A stretch of 64,000 nt of DNA from Diphasiastrum complanatum (GCA_029204225.1 CM055093.1:5441205-5505204); one strand, 5' to 3'. Numbered from the stretch's first letter, positions 24,660 to 36,500 are shown. Made by a program: numbers and translations. The notes: a model not told the origin generated them from the sequence alone.

Positions 24660-26465
24660 TGGCTAGTGTTAAGTGGTGGAAGGTATAGCCATCGTTAGAA
24701 CTCTCCTAATAATGGTAAACGGACCACAATACCTAGGAGACAACTTAGCACACACTCTTGTTTTGAGGGTTTTATAGTTATCTGACACTCGAAGAAGGAC
24801 TTTCTCACCAAGGGAGAACTGTACATCCTGTCTGTGTGGATCTGCATACTGCTTAGCTCGATCATGGGCTTGCCTAATGCTACGCTTAGCATGTTCTACC
24901 ATCTAGTTTAGGTTCTCTAAAAGAAAAAATTGATGCTTCAACTTTTTCTTGTTTATTCCCTACTGCTGTGGGTGAGCATGGCTGAAAACCATACATCAGC
25001 ATAAATGGGCTGTATCCCGTAGCTGAATGTTTGGTACTGTTATAAGTAAACTCTAATATCGAGAGATATTCCTCCCAATTAGTCTACTTTTTGCTGACGT
25101 ATGCACGAAGCCGCACCTTATTTACTCTTTCTGTTTGACCGTCCGTCTGTGGATGATCTGAAGTACTCATGTTTAGTTTAGTATGGAGATGATGGAATAC
25201 TGCCCTCCAAAAATTTTGCATTAACTTACTGTTCCGGTCGCTAACTATGCCCGCAAAATTTAAATAGCCCGTCTATAAACAACCTTGCTAACTTTGGAGC
25301 TCTAACGGTTGTTTGGTCGGAATAAGGTGAGCCATTTTGGTCAAATGGTCAACTATGACCCATATATGGTCTTAGGCAGGCCTACTATAAAATCCATGGA
25401 AATACTTTCCCATTTACCAACTGGTATTTCTAGGGGCTGTAACAAACCTCCTGCCTTTAGACGCTCTGTATTATAAATCTGACACTTCTGGCAACTGGTT
25501 ACATACTGGTGGATGTCCTTTTTCATACTGGGCCAGAAGAATTGCCTACGAAGAAGTTCATAGGTTTCCTGAATTCCTGGGTGTCCCGCACTAGGGCTGT
25601 CATGACATTCATATAATATTTGGGGCCTAAAATCCTCTATGTCGGGAACACATATTCTGTTTCTGTAAAGTAGATACTCATCCTGAATGGAATATTGTTT
25701 CCATTTGAATCCTCGAGAACTGGATCCCTCAACCTCACTGATATGCTTGGGATCTACAGCCTCAGAATCCTCAATGCAAGCTGGCTTATGCTTGGATCCT
25801 TCATCCTCAACGAAAGTTGTCGTATACTTGGATGAATCTTCCCCAGGCCTAGGAACTGGGTTCAAAAGTCTGCACATCTCTGTTCTGGACTGTCTTCCAG
25901 GAGAAATAATGATCACTCTTACATTTCCCTCAAGGACTCAAGTAACTCATTATAGAACTAGGTAAAACTCAACTCATTTAACATTGGCATTCTGCTGAGA
26001 GCATCTGCCACTGTATTGAACTTTCCTTGTCTATATCTGATAGACAAGTCAAATTCCTGCATTAGCTCAACCCATCGAGCTTTCCGACCTCTAAGCTCAA
26101 GCTGATTACACAAATATCTAAGGCTTTCATGGTCAGTCAGAACCTCAAAGCTAGCACCATACATATAATGTCGCCAAATCTTAAGGGCCTGAATAATAGA
26201 AAAAAGTTCCTTTTCATAAGCACTATATCTGGTTTGAGCATATTCGAGCTTCTTACTTTCGAACGCTACTGGTCGTCCGTTTTGGTTTAACACGCACCTA
26301 CTGCAAAGTCGCTAGCATCTGTTTCGACCACAAAAGGCTGATTTGGGTCTACGACTTTCAGTATTGGTGCTGTAACCAAGGCTGCTTTGAGAGCATCAAA
26401 GCTCTCTTGTCGCTCGGGCCCCCAGACAAACTGCTTTCCCTTCCCCTTAAGAAGATATCTGAGCT
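24660..26465 (-). pseudogene. Ty3/gypsy RNase H-integrase fragment (chromovirus-like)
   Basis: Minus strand, 5' to 3': end of RT/connection (FVWGPERQESFDALKAAL near 26440), RNase H (ETDASDFAVGA, YSAYEKELFSII, LTDHESLRYL, VADALSR; 26320-25958), integrase zinc region (HPGIQETYELLRRQFFWP, CQKCQ), WESISMDFIVGLP at about 25400, core Asp (SDRNSKLM) and Glu (TERVNK), and the C-terminal GPF module at 24902-24690. Stops and shifts occur around 25350-25300. RT proper, protease and gag are absent, so it is truncated near 26465. ISMDFI.GLP and the ending style suggest a chromovirus; a chromodomain was not seen. Confidence 0.85.
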
Positions 26466-27020
26466 GCTATCTGAGCATAATCCTTGACGAATCATCTGTA
26501 ATATCCTGAAAGTACAAGAAAGACCTGAAGATTTGTTATCTTGTTTGGTCTAGGCCAACTGAATATGGCTTTGACCTTATCTAGTAAGTTAGTAACTAGT
26601 TAGTAGTCACCGGTCAGTGGTCACTATTATAATTTATCATCTATGAGCTCAAGCCTCAAATTTTAGTTATACTCTTACTTTCTAAACCCTAAGTTCCAAG
26701 TTTGAAGTGGCAAGTTCCATCTCCAGAGTCCAAACTCCAAACTCCACAGTCTCCTGAGTCCTTAGCAAGCAGATCCTTGTACCCAGGATATGGTTACAAC
26801 TTACAACTTACTGGTCAATGGTAACTGCAGTTCTCTTAAGACTTAAACTTGGGTCATTATGTTTTGATACGACAGGTCACAGGTCGCAAGAGATCTGATT
26901 ATCCTAATTCCTGATATCTGTAACTTTAGAGGAAATTGTTTAGCTATTAGGTATCTATACAGTGTATATATGACTTGTACATTAGATAAAAAAAAAAAAA
27001 AAAATTTGAAAAATGGAAAA
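26466..27020. other. Unassigned stretch ending in a poly(A) tract
   Basis: No coding similarity. An 18-nt A run lies at 26987-27004 just before the TTCGAA palindrome array. Part could belong to an LTR, but no ends were found. Confidence 0.4.
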
Positions 27021-27024
27021 GACA

Positions 27025-27125
27025 GGTTCGAACCGTTTTCCGATTCGAACCTAGCCTACCGGTTCGAACCTCAAAGAATCGCTTCGAACCGGCCGGTTCG
27101 AATCGACCTGTTTGAATCGGGGTGT
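27025..27125. repeat. GGTTCGAACC palindrome array
   Basis: Eight or so TTCGAA-centred words (GGTTCGAACC, CCGGTTCGAA, GATTCGAACC) within 100 bp, next to a poly(A) run. The same words make up the miniature element at 56616-56764, including CAAAGAATCG, which forms that element's right terminus. Probably a partial or rearranged copy. Confidence 0.7.
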
Positions 27126-27365
27126 AACCTTGGCAATCATAGTGGGCGCAGTAGCAGCAGTATTAGTGGGCGCAGCTGCAGCAGCAACATTAGTGTCAAT
27201 GGGCGCAGCAGCAGTGAAGACAGTAGCAGCAGCAGCAGCAAAGGATGGGGAGGACGGGGGCACCGCAGCGAAGGAGGGCTGCTGCGCAGCAGCAGCAGCT
27301 GGAGCGATGGGGAGGGGAGAGAAGGAGCCCAGGGAGGTGGAGAGAGAGGAGAGGGGTGGCACCAT
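27126..27365. repeat. GCAGCA-rich low-complexity stretch
   Basis: Imperfect GCA/GCAGCTGCA trinucleotides, readable as poly-Ala on the minus strand (frame 27365-27051, starting Val-Pro-Pro). It follows a (CT)n tract in minus orientation, like the Pro-rich LINE ORF1 starts at 46.2 and 16.2 kb, so it may be a LINE ORF1 head, but no ORF1 coiled coil follows. Confidence 0.5.
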
Positions 27366-27368
27366 CTT

Positions 27369-27370
<2 letters not shown>

Positions 27371-27411
<41 letters not shown>
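27371..27411. repeat. (GA)n microsatellite
   Basis: About 20 GA units. Confidence 0.9.
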
Positions 27412-27414
<3 letters not shown>

Positions 27415-27485
27415 GCTTATTATATCTGAAACAACGTGCAGAATGTGTGGAATGCACAATTTAATTTAAGCTTCAGCATGTAAGC

Positions 27486-27720
27486 TCAGTTTCGAACAAG
27501 AGAATGGCTGAAAGAAGAATGCACAACACTCCAACCTGACCATAGAACCTTGTCCAGCCCTCCAACATCAAGCTTCTTGACTGTTGGCAGTGATGGAGTT
27601 CTGGCATGCATGCATTTTCCAGTGATGAAATTCTGGCTTACTGAAAAAACAGCCTTAAACTCCATGCCAAAACTGTTCACCATATTGTGCAGGTACTGCA
27701 AGAATTTACACCCAAAACTG
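27486..27720 (-). other. Exon-like ORF, unidentified
   Basis: A minus-strand frame (YLHNMVNSFGMEFKAVF...) is preceded by TTCTTGCAG, a plausible splice acceptor. Base composition is less AT-rich than its surroundings. I cannot name the protein. It may be a host exon or a captured fragment, or chance. Confidence 0.25.
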
Positions 27721-27935
27721 GCTGGAAAAGAGCACTGGAACTGCTAGTGTAAGAGCTAGTTCATGCTGGTTCCCTCTGCCCACAAATGTGTGTGGTTTTC
27801 TCCAAGAAGTGCGCTCACTTTTGCCTGACCAAATGTGTTGGAAATTGCCCAAAAAGGTGCGATGGCCAGATGTGTTGGAAATTGCCCAAAAAAGTGCAAT
27901 GGAGGCAGCAGCAGGGCGATGGGGGCAGCATCCCC

Positions 27936-27936
<1 letters not shown>

Positions 27937-27987
<51 letters not shown>
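27937..27987. repeat. (GA)n tract forming the LINE B 3' tail
   Basis: About 25 GA units; in LINE orientation (minus) a (TC)n tail after GCTTGCTTTCTTTC. Confidence 0.9.
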
Positions 27988-27991
<4 letters not shown>

Positions 27992-28052
27992 AAGAAAGAA
28001 AGCAAGCGTTATTAATGTCTTTTCCATGCCAAAGGCATATAAGACTAATGAA
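27988..28052 (-). other. LINE B 3' terminal stem-loop
   Basis: Minus strand: GTCTTAT, inner hairpin ATGCC-TTT-GGCAT, GAAAAGAC, ATTAATAACGCTTGC, then the tail. Position for position it parallels LINE A, but the inner stem has changed on both sides while pairing is kept. Confidence 0.6.
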
Positions 28053-28297
28053 GTACATGTCAAGTATGTGGTAACCATGGGAGCGTATAAAACGTCTCCA
28101 AAACTGTAATAAGGAAAACTTCTAGTACAAACTAAAACTAAAATAGACACGTATGCGAGAGTGTGTGCATAGTAATCATCTATTTGTGTCAAGATATCAA
28201 GGCTATGATGCTATGATGCTGCTGATGCCGCTGAGCTGCTGCTGTAAAAGGATATAATGCGAGCCGCAGCATGAGGGAGCACTGGAGCCAGTCGGCG

Positions 28298-29921
28298 TCA
28301 TCTGTGAGCACGAGCATGTATGATAGTACGTCTCTGTGTAGGATGCCTGGTGATCCTGGTAGTAGCGTGATGGTGGGGGGTACATTGTCTCTGATCTCTA
28401 TGAGCATGTGAGTCGTCGTTGTCAGAATCATCATCTTTGGGCAATAAATCACGTGATCTCTACCTAGTGAAGAATGAAGTGATCACTGGCTGTGACTGAA
28501 AATGCTGGGGTGTCCCGTATAAATCTCTCCGTAGTATGACCATCTCGCGTACCAACAGAGCAACACATCGTGGGTCCTCATAGGCTATGAGGGAGCGTAG
28601 GGTGGTAGGCATGTCTCGAAACAGGCAGTGATATCGCCCTCTGATCACATAGTATACTGGGCATCTGAAGATAAAGTGCTCCTCAGACTCCACCTCACCT
28701 AGAGAACATAACTGGCAAATCCGCTCCTCTCTAACGGTAGAAATGTCGGGAAGATCGAAGCAGATGTGAATAAGTAACTGACTGGTGAAGGGAACGACAT
28801 TCGGCATCATACCAAGGGGGGTGTAATGGTCGAGGAGTGCGTCGAGTCTTTTGGGGATGGGGTTTTGTGGGAAGAGTTAGTGATGCAGCCACGTGGAGAG
28901 AGGTGGTGAGAAAAAAAGCCTAGGTGTCGACTGGACTGTCTTGAGGAAAGGAGTGTAAAAGTGAGGCCAAGGACTGCTGGTAAAGTGGCATGTAAATGGG
29001 ATCAAATGTGTACGTGGGTGATCGGGTAATCAAGGGTAGTGTAGATGAGTGAGTGGATGGGAGGTGGCCAATATCGAATGAGAGAAATGAGTGATCAGAG
29101 AGGGTGGTGGGAGAAATGCGGAAGTCAGAGACTATGGGTACAAAGGATGGTGACCCCATGAGATAATCAACGACACTATGTCCTCCACTGTGAGGATGGC
29201 ATGTATAGCTATCTGAATGTGGCCAGCAGGGTAAGCCATTAAAAATGGCTAGGTCATGCGCCTCTCCAAACTGCAATAAGTGCTCACCATATGAAGTAAT
29301 AGGTCCCAAACTGTCAGCGGAGGTCCTGGTAACCCCAAGCATATCACTGTCAAGGGCACGAACACGCAGCTGATCGGAGATGTCGAAGAACTCTGTCTGT
29401 CTCGAAGATGTCCGGGCATTAAAGTCCCCTGTGAGGAGAATATGCCCCTGCTCTGAGAATCTGATAATATCTGGTGAGAGGTCCTGATATGGGGATCCAA
29501 TACCCTCCACAAAAGATGAGGACTCCGGTGGAAAGTAACATGCTGCAACAAAAAGATCTCTGTCCAAACCAATATCCTGACCCACAATGCGAGTCCATAT
29601 GTAGCGGGCCTGCTCGTCATGTCGGATGAAGTCAATACTCGAATGGAGAGTCTCTCGGTACAGACATGCGACCCCACCTGAACCTCGGCCACTGGCAGAT
29701 CTAGTCTCTCGTCGGAATACTGAGTCCCATCTATATCCATGAAAGGAAGGAAGTCCTCGCTCTGGGCTCTCGTGTGTCTCCATGATGAATAATATGTCTC
29801 TGCCTGTGATAAAGTCAATCAGATCCCCTGTTGTGGAAGATGAATGTATGCCCGCACAATTCCACACTCCAATCCGAAGGTGGTGTGGATGGGGCCCCAG
29901 GGTGCTCCCAACCCCGGGCAC
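28298..29921 (-). pseudogene. LINE B ORF2: endonuclease fused to C-terminal zinc motif
   Basis: ATG at 29921, 11 nt past the ORF1 stop. The endonuclease has WNCAGI, METHE, ARYIWTRI, LLTGDFNAR, GGHSVVDYLMGS and LSDHSFLSF in order over about 310 residues. An in-frame TAG follows VDT at 28920. The frame goes on to the WYDAECRSLHQ linker (28826-28794), where it jumps to a segment 20-30 residues before the zinc motif CQLCSLGEVESEEHFIFRCP. In LINE A about 1.9 kb (the whole RT) lies between these points. Another TAG at 28460 precedes an Asp/His-rich, basic tail ending at 28298. An endonuclease alone cannot retrotranspose. Confidence 0.9.
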
Positions 29922-29930
29922 CCCAAATCC

Positions 29931-30192
29931 CTAGCACTGGGAGCCGCTAGGAGCGCTATCAAAAAAGCGCACTCGTCCATCCTGATAAATGGCTCGTCAG
30001 CCAGACTCACAGGCTGCCTTAAAAGCCTTACGCCTCTCCTCTACCTGGATAAACGTGAGGTCGTCATCCATGTAGATAGTGGTACCACGTACCTTAGCTC
30101 TGCATTGCAAAGCATCTCGGCGACTCGCGAGGGAAATGAAGCGGAAAATGAGTGTGGTTGCATCTCTAGTGGTCCTCCATGCGATATCTAAC
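29931..30192 (-). pseudogene. LINE B ORF1, C-terminal part
   Basis: Continuation of ORF1 downstream of the Ty3 insertion: LDIAWRTTRDATTLIFRF, then IYMDDDLTFIQVEERRKAF, equivalent to IYIDDDLTHCQWLQRKT in LINE A. One in-frame TGA at 29997-29999 (probably an old CGA) interrupts it; the frame then continues through QDGRVRFF to the stop at 29931. Confidence 0.85.
30188..30192. repeat. Target-site duplication, left copy (CTAAC)
   Basis: CTAAC immediately before the TG of the 5' LTR, repeated at 45089-45093 immediately after the CA of the last LTR. Five base pairs is the usual duplication for Ty3 elements. Confidence 0.93.
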
Positions 30193-30935
30193 TGTTGGAG
30201 GGTTTGCGGATCCCAAGGCAACCCTAACCCTAGTTAATAAGTGAGGGGGATTTGGCACCCTGCGTGTGTAAGTCCAACCCAATGATCACATAGTTATCTG
30301 ATTGATCAGTTAAAAGTTAATAAAAGGACTTTAGGCCTTTTTGCAGGACTTTTAATGTCGTAGGGCCTAAATGTCAAGTTAGTGAATAAAGTTGGGTTTC
30401 CCTCCAATTTTGATGGTTCCCACACTTTTTTAAATTTGAATAAAAAGAGAGGCAAGACTGGACCAATAGGATTCAGAGGCCAGGGTCCTCCTCTCTACTA
30501 TAAAAAGGGACCAACTCGAGTTGCTCCTGATGTTCATTTCCTCATTTCAATTAAGCAGATTGGTTCTCTTTAGAAATGGATTGATGAATGTCCTTGCTCT
30601 TCCTCTCTTTTCCTCCATTTCTCATGCTTTCTTTGGATTTTGCTAATTGTTGGATTTGATCATTATTGGGATTGCTATTTTTTATGCTTATTGTGAGAGA
30701 GAGAGGGAGAGAAAGAAAGAGTAAGTTCCTATCATTGTTGTGGATTTAGGGTTAATGGAAGTAGGGTTAATGGATGTAGTGTTAATGGATGTTAGTGTTA
30801 GATCCTCCATTCATGTTGAAATCTGAACTATACTATTGCTCTCATGAGAACGAACCTACCCGTGACAACTAACTTCATCTCCTTGATGCTATTAGATCTT
30901 GGGTTGAGGATAGGCAAGGAAAGAAACCCACTACA
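30193..30935 (+). repeat. LTR1 (5' LTR), 743 bp
   Basis: TGTTGGAGGG...CCACTACA. TATA box TATAAAAAG at 30499 gives a likely transcription start about 30 bp downstream. It contains about 80 bp (near 30634-30715) missing from LTR2 and LTR3, and lacks a 15-bp GCTTAGTGTTAATGG insertion those two share. Confidence 0.92.
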
Positions 30936-30939
30936 ATTT

Positions 30940-30957
30940 TGGCGCCGTTGCCGAGGA
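30940..30957 (+). promoter_or_regulatory. Primer-binding site, tRNA-Asp
   Basis: TGGCGCCGTTGCCGAGGA, four bases after LTR1, complementary to the 3' end of plant tRNA-Asp as in Athila/Tat elements (one mismatch to the usual GGGGA ending). Confidence 0.88.
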
Positions 30958-32082
30958 GCTACGCCAATTTTTCAGTTTGCAGCATGTTTGGTTGATGGTT
31001 AGCTTGCATTAGGCATCTTGTCGTGGCATGAATAGTGTTAGATCTACATTTTAGGGTTAGTTTGGGATTGGTTTTGCTTGATTTGAGTGGATTTGCTTGT
31101 TTGAAATCTAATCCGATTGTTAAACAAGGAAACCTATTAAGATCAATCTTAAGATCCATTTGGACCTAAGATATCAGAGAAAATAACAAAAATCGGTCAA
31201 ATCTGCCAGATTTAGTCAAAAAGAGACAAAAAAGCGTCATCAGAGCTTAGAACTTTTTACCCTCTTTCAGGAAACCTTCGCCGAGTTGCAGACACCTTCG
31301 GTTTAGTTCACAGAACCTTCAGTTTGAAGGGCGAAGAATAATTCCCAGCAGATTTTCAGAAACATCAGAAAAACCGTCAAAAAACACCAAAAAATCACCA
31401 AAACCCTAAAAATATAGAAAATAAACCTTCGCCCGATTCACTGTGCTTAGAAGTGATTCAGATCTATCTACTGCCAAGTCGGCGAAGAATAATACCAAAA
31501 ATAGGTTTCAGAGGATCAATTGTCATATTGCCATATTTTTGCCAAAAAGGTCACTGTTTTGGAAAATTACCAGTATTACTCTTGATCCTTCGCCATAACC
31601 TTCGCCGAGTTTCCAGAACATTCTATTTATAGAAAAATACTATTTTTGAGTTCTTCTTGATCAAATCATAGAAAATCTTGCATTACCCTCGCCAGACAAC
31701 AGGCACTGTATTTCCTTGTGTCAGAAACCTTCGCCCGGTTTTTCATAGTTTTATTTGTGTTAGATCTTTCAACAAAGATGTCGGCGAAGGTTATTTCTCA
31801 AGAAATTGTCAAAAAAGTTGTTCAGAGAGTTTTTTCCCAAAATAGCACTGTTTAACCTTCGCCGAGCCAAAATTTGGATCAAATATGATATATTCTGAAT
31901 TGGATTCTGAGAGATTTATCATTTTTGAGAAGTATCGATTGATCAAATTTCGAAAAGTTCTTTTTTATCATATAGAGTCAAATTCTTGAAAAAGGGAATA
32001 GATCTAGCAGATTTGATCTGAGATAGTTTTTTGGAAAAATCTAGATCCAATCTCATTGTCCGCTTGATCTAAATTTGTAAAG
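30958..32082 (+). other. Retrotransposon leader with repeated CCTTCGCC words
   Basis: About 1.1-kb untranslated leader. The word CCTTCGCC or its complement GGCGAAGG appears about ten times (for example near 31271, 31424, 31590, 31604, 31731, 31780, 31857), often as AACCTTCGCCGAG. The same words recur in the spacer at 41112-41170 and at 37210-37230. A packaging or regulatory role is possible but unproven. Confidence 0.6.
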
Positions 32083-33510
32083 ATGGCTGCCCCTGGAGCT
32101 GCTCCACAGGAGGTCAATCCAATTATTGTTAGAAGAGCACCCCGATTGGATCTACCCAAGTATAATGGATTAACAGATCCAGTTAGATTTCTTCAGATCT
32201 ATGCTAAATCCTGTGAGGTCTATGGTGAGATTTATCCTCAAGATAAACTTAAGCTCTTTCCTATGGCCTTAACAGGCGCAGCACAAGATTGGTACTATAA
32301 CCAAGATGAAACGGAGCGTACAGATTGGGAGGTTGTTAAACGAGCCCTTATCACACGGTTCAAACCGCGGAAGTTTATAGAAGACCCTTTCCTACTTTTA
32401 AGTAAAGTTAAAATGGGAAAGCGGGAAATGGTTCGAGATTACATCGAAAGGGTGAAACGTCTCAGATCTGAATGCAAACCTGAGCTGATTAATGAAAATG
32501 CCATGATTATGTGGTTTTTGTCAGGTCTACCTAAACGGATTAGACGTGAGCTGAAACGCCATAATGAGTACGCACTTTTGCAAAATGCTATGGACGATGC
32601 AATTCGGGAGGAGGATGAAAATTCAGATGATGAGCCGAATGTCAGTATGTTGCCTTATACAGCAGGGCAGACTACTACGACATCCACCACTATTGCATCA
32701 ACGAATGCCAATGCTACTGCAGAAATGATGCTCAATGAGTTCGAGAAACTTGGGAAGACCCAGCAGAAACAGATGGAAAAGTTGCAGTTGCAATTTGATG
32801 AGAAGATCAAAGCATTGGAAAATTTCCACGGAGAAGCAAACAAGGAACCTGAGAAGGTTGCAAAGACTTTTCCTACCAGGGAAAATATCTGGTGTTCTAT
32901 TTGTACAGGAAATCACACAGTGAACGAGTGTCCTCAATTGAAAAAACGAACGGAAATCAGTGTTTGCAATCTGTGTAATTCACCTGACCATGAGACTGCT
33001 TTTTGCAACTTCAACCCTCGGATAATTCAGCAACGGTATGCCCAGATGGGATATCGAGAACCACAGTATGGAGGAAATCCAGCAGCAAGACTGCGACAAT
33101 CTACTCTTGGATACCCGGAACGTTTAGCGTTGCCAGCCCCACCAAAACACTCCGCTCCTCTTGCGAATTTGATGGAACCAGAACCTTACGGAAGTGCTGA
33201 GCAATGGAGCTATGGTAATGACTAGGAAGGTGGATCTTCAAAACAATATGCCATTTATGCTGCCGCTCAACAACAAGCCTCGAGAAGTTGGACCAGAGCA
33301 CCACTTGGATGCTTTGCATGTGGAGAAAATCACAGAGTTGCAGAATGCCCAAATGAAGGAAAATTTGTACCATTTTGTCGTGATTGTGGATATGGGCATT
33401 GCTATAAAGACTGTCCAACAAGACCGAAGCCACCAGCAGCTACAGCACCTGTAAATTTGATAACAATCAAGCAAGGATCAGTAGCTCAGAATAAACCAAG
33501 TGCACCCTAG
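32083..33510 (+). pseudogene. Ty3 gag with four zinc knuckles, one in-frame UAG
   Basis: ATG at 32083. The capsid-like retrotrans_gag domain runs from about residue 18 to 175 (LPKYNGLTDPVRFLQIY, AAQDWYYNQ, FKPRKFIEDPF, YIERVKRLRSEC). A coiled segment at about 215-255 follows, then two zinc knuckles, CSICTGNHTVNEC and CNLCNSPDHETAFC. UAG at 33223-33225 interrupts, and the same frame continues to a stop at 33508-33510 with two more knuckles, CFACGENHRVAEC and CRDCGYGHCYKDC. The intact downstream frame suggests that the UAG is recent or read through. Confidence 0.88.
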
Positions 33511-36500
33511 CACAAAAGCAAAAAGAACCAGTAGTGGATCCAGTACCTGCTGATTCTATACCATTGAACGATACACCAACAGCATCGGGAGTCTATCCAA
33601 ATCTTAATGCAAAAAAACGAAGATATTAGAATATGAGACCGTGGATTAAACATCTGCAAGAAGAAGAGGAACTTGAAGCTACTAAAGTAACAGCTGAAGT
33701 TCGGTCTTCACCATTGTAGCCTCCAAGAAATTTACGTACAGATATGAATGATCAATTACATCATCATGAAGAACCCTGACTGAACCGGAAGCACCGCATA
33801 CAGAATTACTCATGAACATTTTGTCTAGCAAGATCAATATTTCATTGGGAGAGTTCCTACAGTTGGTGCCAAAAGCAAAAGAAGTCTTAGTGCAAAAGTT
33901 AGCTCAAGAAGAACCAGAAGTCCATCAGGAGCCACTTTTTGTGCTGGATTTGAAGAATCTAACGATGTACTCCATGTTGGAGCCGCTTGGGAAAGTGAAC
34001 AAAAGAATATCACTTTGCCGATACAACATAGACAATTTCCTAAAGAAGCAGCCATGATAGATGGCGGTTCAGGAGTTAACCTGATTTCTACAAGGCTATG
34101 TGCAAAATGGGGCCTTACAAAGATCACTTTTGCTATTAAGCTAGCTGATCAAACGACAGTTCGTCCACGAGGAATGGTGGAAGATATACCTGTCAGGATT
34201 GCAGGAGTACAGTTCGTCATTACTTTTGTCGTAATGGACTTACCAGAAGCGCCAAATGTCTACCGAGTTCTATTAGGGTGTCCATGGTTACGAGTTGCGC
34301 AAGTAATTCATAACTGGGGCACCGGAAAAATCACTTTTGAAAATCGTGAATGTGCAGTTAAAGTTGATCCTACGACTTGGACTATCAAACCAGTTGTTCA
34401 AAAAGAAGATGATGATTCATCAACAACGGATCACACTTTTAATCGACCACAGCAGGATATATGTGTCAACAAGATATTCAATCAGAGTTGAGCGAGATTT
34501 CCTTATTAGATCGAACTTTGGATACACCAATCACGTTTCCACTAAATGTGCTAAATGTAGCCTTGGATGATGTGGTTATTATGTTACCTAAAGCACATCG
34601 TGAACCTGAAGAACACATACCGGAATCTAAAGAGGTTTACGATGGCCCAGCTAGGACGCAGCCAATGAATCTTGCCGAACCAGGAGAACCGGAAAAGATT
34701 GTACAAGTGGGATCACAACTTACTCCTGAATAGTATCAAGCACTCCGCTTGTTACTTATTAAGTATCAAGATTGCTTTGCATGGACTTATCAAGATTTGA
34801 AGGGTATTCCGACATCAGTGATTGAACATACCATACCTTTAGTACCTGATGCAGTTCCAAAGGTTACAAAGTTCTATCGCTGTAATCCTAATGTGGCAGA
34901 TCTGATAAAGAAAGAACTTCAGAGATTGCTTGACGCCGATTTCATTTATGAGATCGAGCACACTGAATGGATTTCACCGATTGTCATTGTTCCTAAGAAA
35001 AATGGAAAATTGAGGATTTGTGTGAATCTCAAAGCATTGAATAAAGTGACAAGGAAGGATCACTTTCCGTTGCCTTTTACTGAAAGCATTTTGGATCGCC
35101 TTGCTGGAGCGGAAGCTTATAGTTTCCTGGATGGATTTAGTGGTTACAACCAGGTTAAGATTGCACCTGCCGATCACCACAAAACTGCTTTTGCAACAGA
35201 ATGGGGCACCTATGCTTACAAAGTAATGTCGTTTGGACTCTATAATGCACCACGTGACCAGACTCCCATTCGGGATTTAATGAAAGACCCAAAGTAATTA
35301 TAAAATGACAAGTTCATTCCAAAGAGTAATGCAATTTGCTTTTAAAGATTATCTGCAAAAATTCTTTGAAATTTACTTGGACGACTTGGGAGTTCATAGT
35401 ACAGATACAGACCACCTGGATCGATTGGAGAAAGTATTTGAAAGATGCCGCAAATATCACATTTCTCTAAATCCGGAAAAATGCCAGATATGGGTTTCGC
35501 ACGGAGTTGTGCTTGGACATGTGATATCAAGACATGGTATTGCCACAGATTATTCTAAGATCAAAGTTATTGTGGAATTGCCACCGCCAGCAACAATTTG
35601 AGGAGTTTATGTGTTTATGGGTCATGCGAACTACTATTTATCTTCTTAACGGATTTAGAGCGACCTATATACAAACTAACTATTGTTCCTATTTGGACAA
35701 TAGAGGCGTTAGAAGCCTTTGAAAAGTTAAAAAAAACATTAACTTCAGCACCAATATTGCGTTCTCCAGATTGGACGATAGAGTTTCATGTTCATACGGA
35801 TGCCTCAAAATACGCCATTGGATCAGTTTTGACGCAGCCAGGTGACTATAAGAAAGATTATCCTATACGATTTGCAAGCGGACAGCTTACAGATCCAGAA
35901 AAGAATTATTCAACAACAGAACGTAAAGCGCTAGCCATGATTTTTTCTGTTCGGAAATTTTGTCACTACCTCATGAATAACTTTGCATTTTATACGAATC
36001 ATCAACCATTACTTTACTTTGTAAACAAGACATGCAATACTGGACGTATTGCAACATGGTTATTATTATTGACTGAATTTGACTTTCGGATTGTGGTTCG
36101 AAAGGGAAAGCAACATTATCTAGCCGATCACGTTTCGCGAATTGAATTCGCACCATTTAATACTGAAGTGGATGATGAACTGCCAGATGCTGCGTTGTTC
36201 TATGTTGAAGCAGTACCTGAGTGGGCGGCAGATATTGTTGAGTACCTGATGCTAGGACAACCGAATGACTCTTTGACAAAAGTACAGAAGAGACAATTGA
36301 TTCATAAGGCTCAACCTTATCAATTAATTGCAGGACAATTGTACTGTCGTGGATCAGATAATATTTTACGAAGATGTGTTTTACCACATGAAGTACCAGA
36401 TTTAATCATGTTTTCACATGATGGCATGGGTGGAGGACACTTCTCTACAGATATTACTGTTCGCAAACTTTTCCAATCCGGTTTTTGGTGGGCCTACGCT

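Noticed and set aside
27486-27720. Next exon of DUS2 left of LINE B
   Set aside because: Sequence does not resemble the C-terminal part of the DUS2 family, although an acceptor-like CAG precedes it.
35246-35310. Insert in RT as a spliced intron
   Set aside because: No GT-AG pair restores the NAP-SFQRVM frame.
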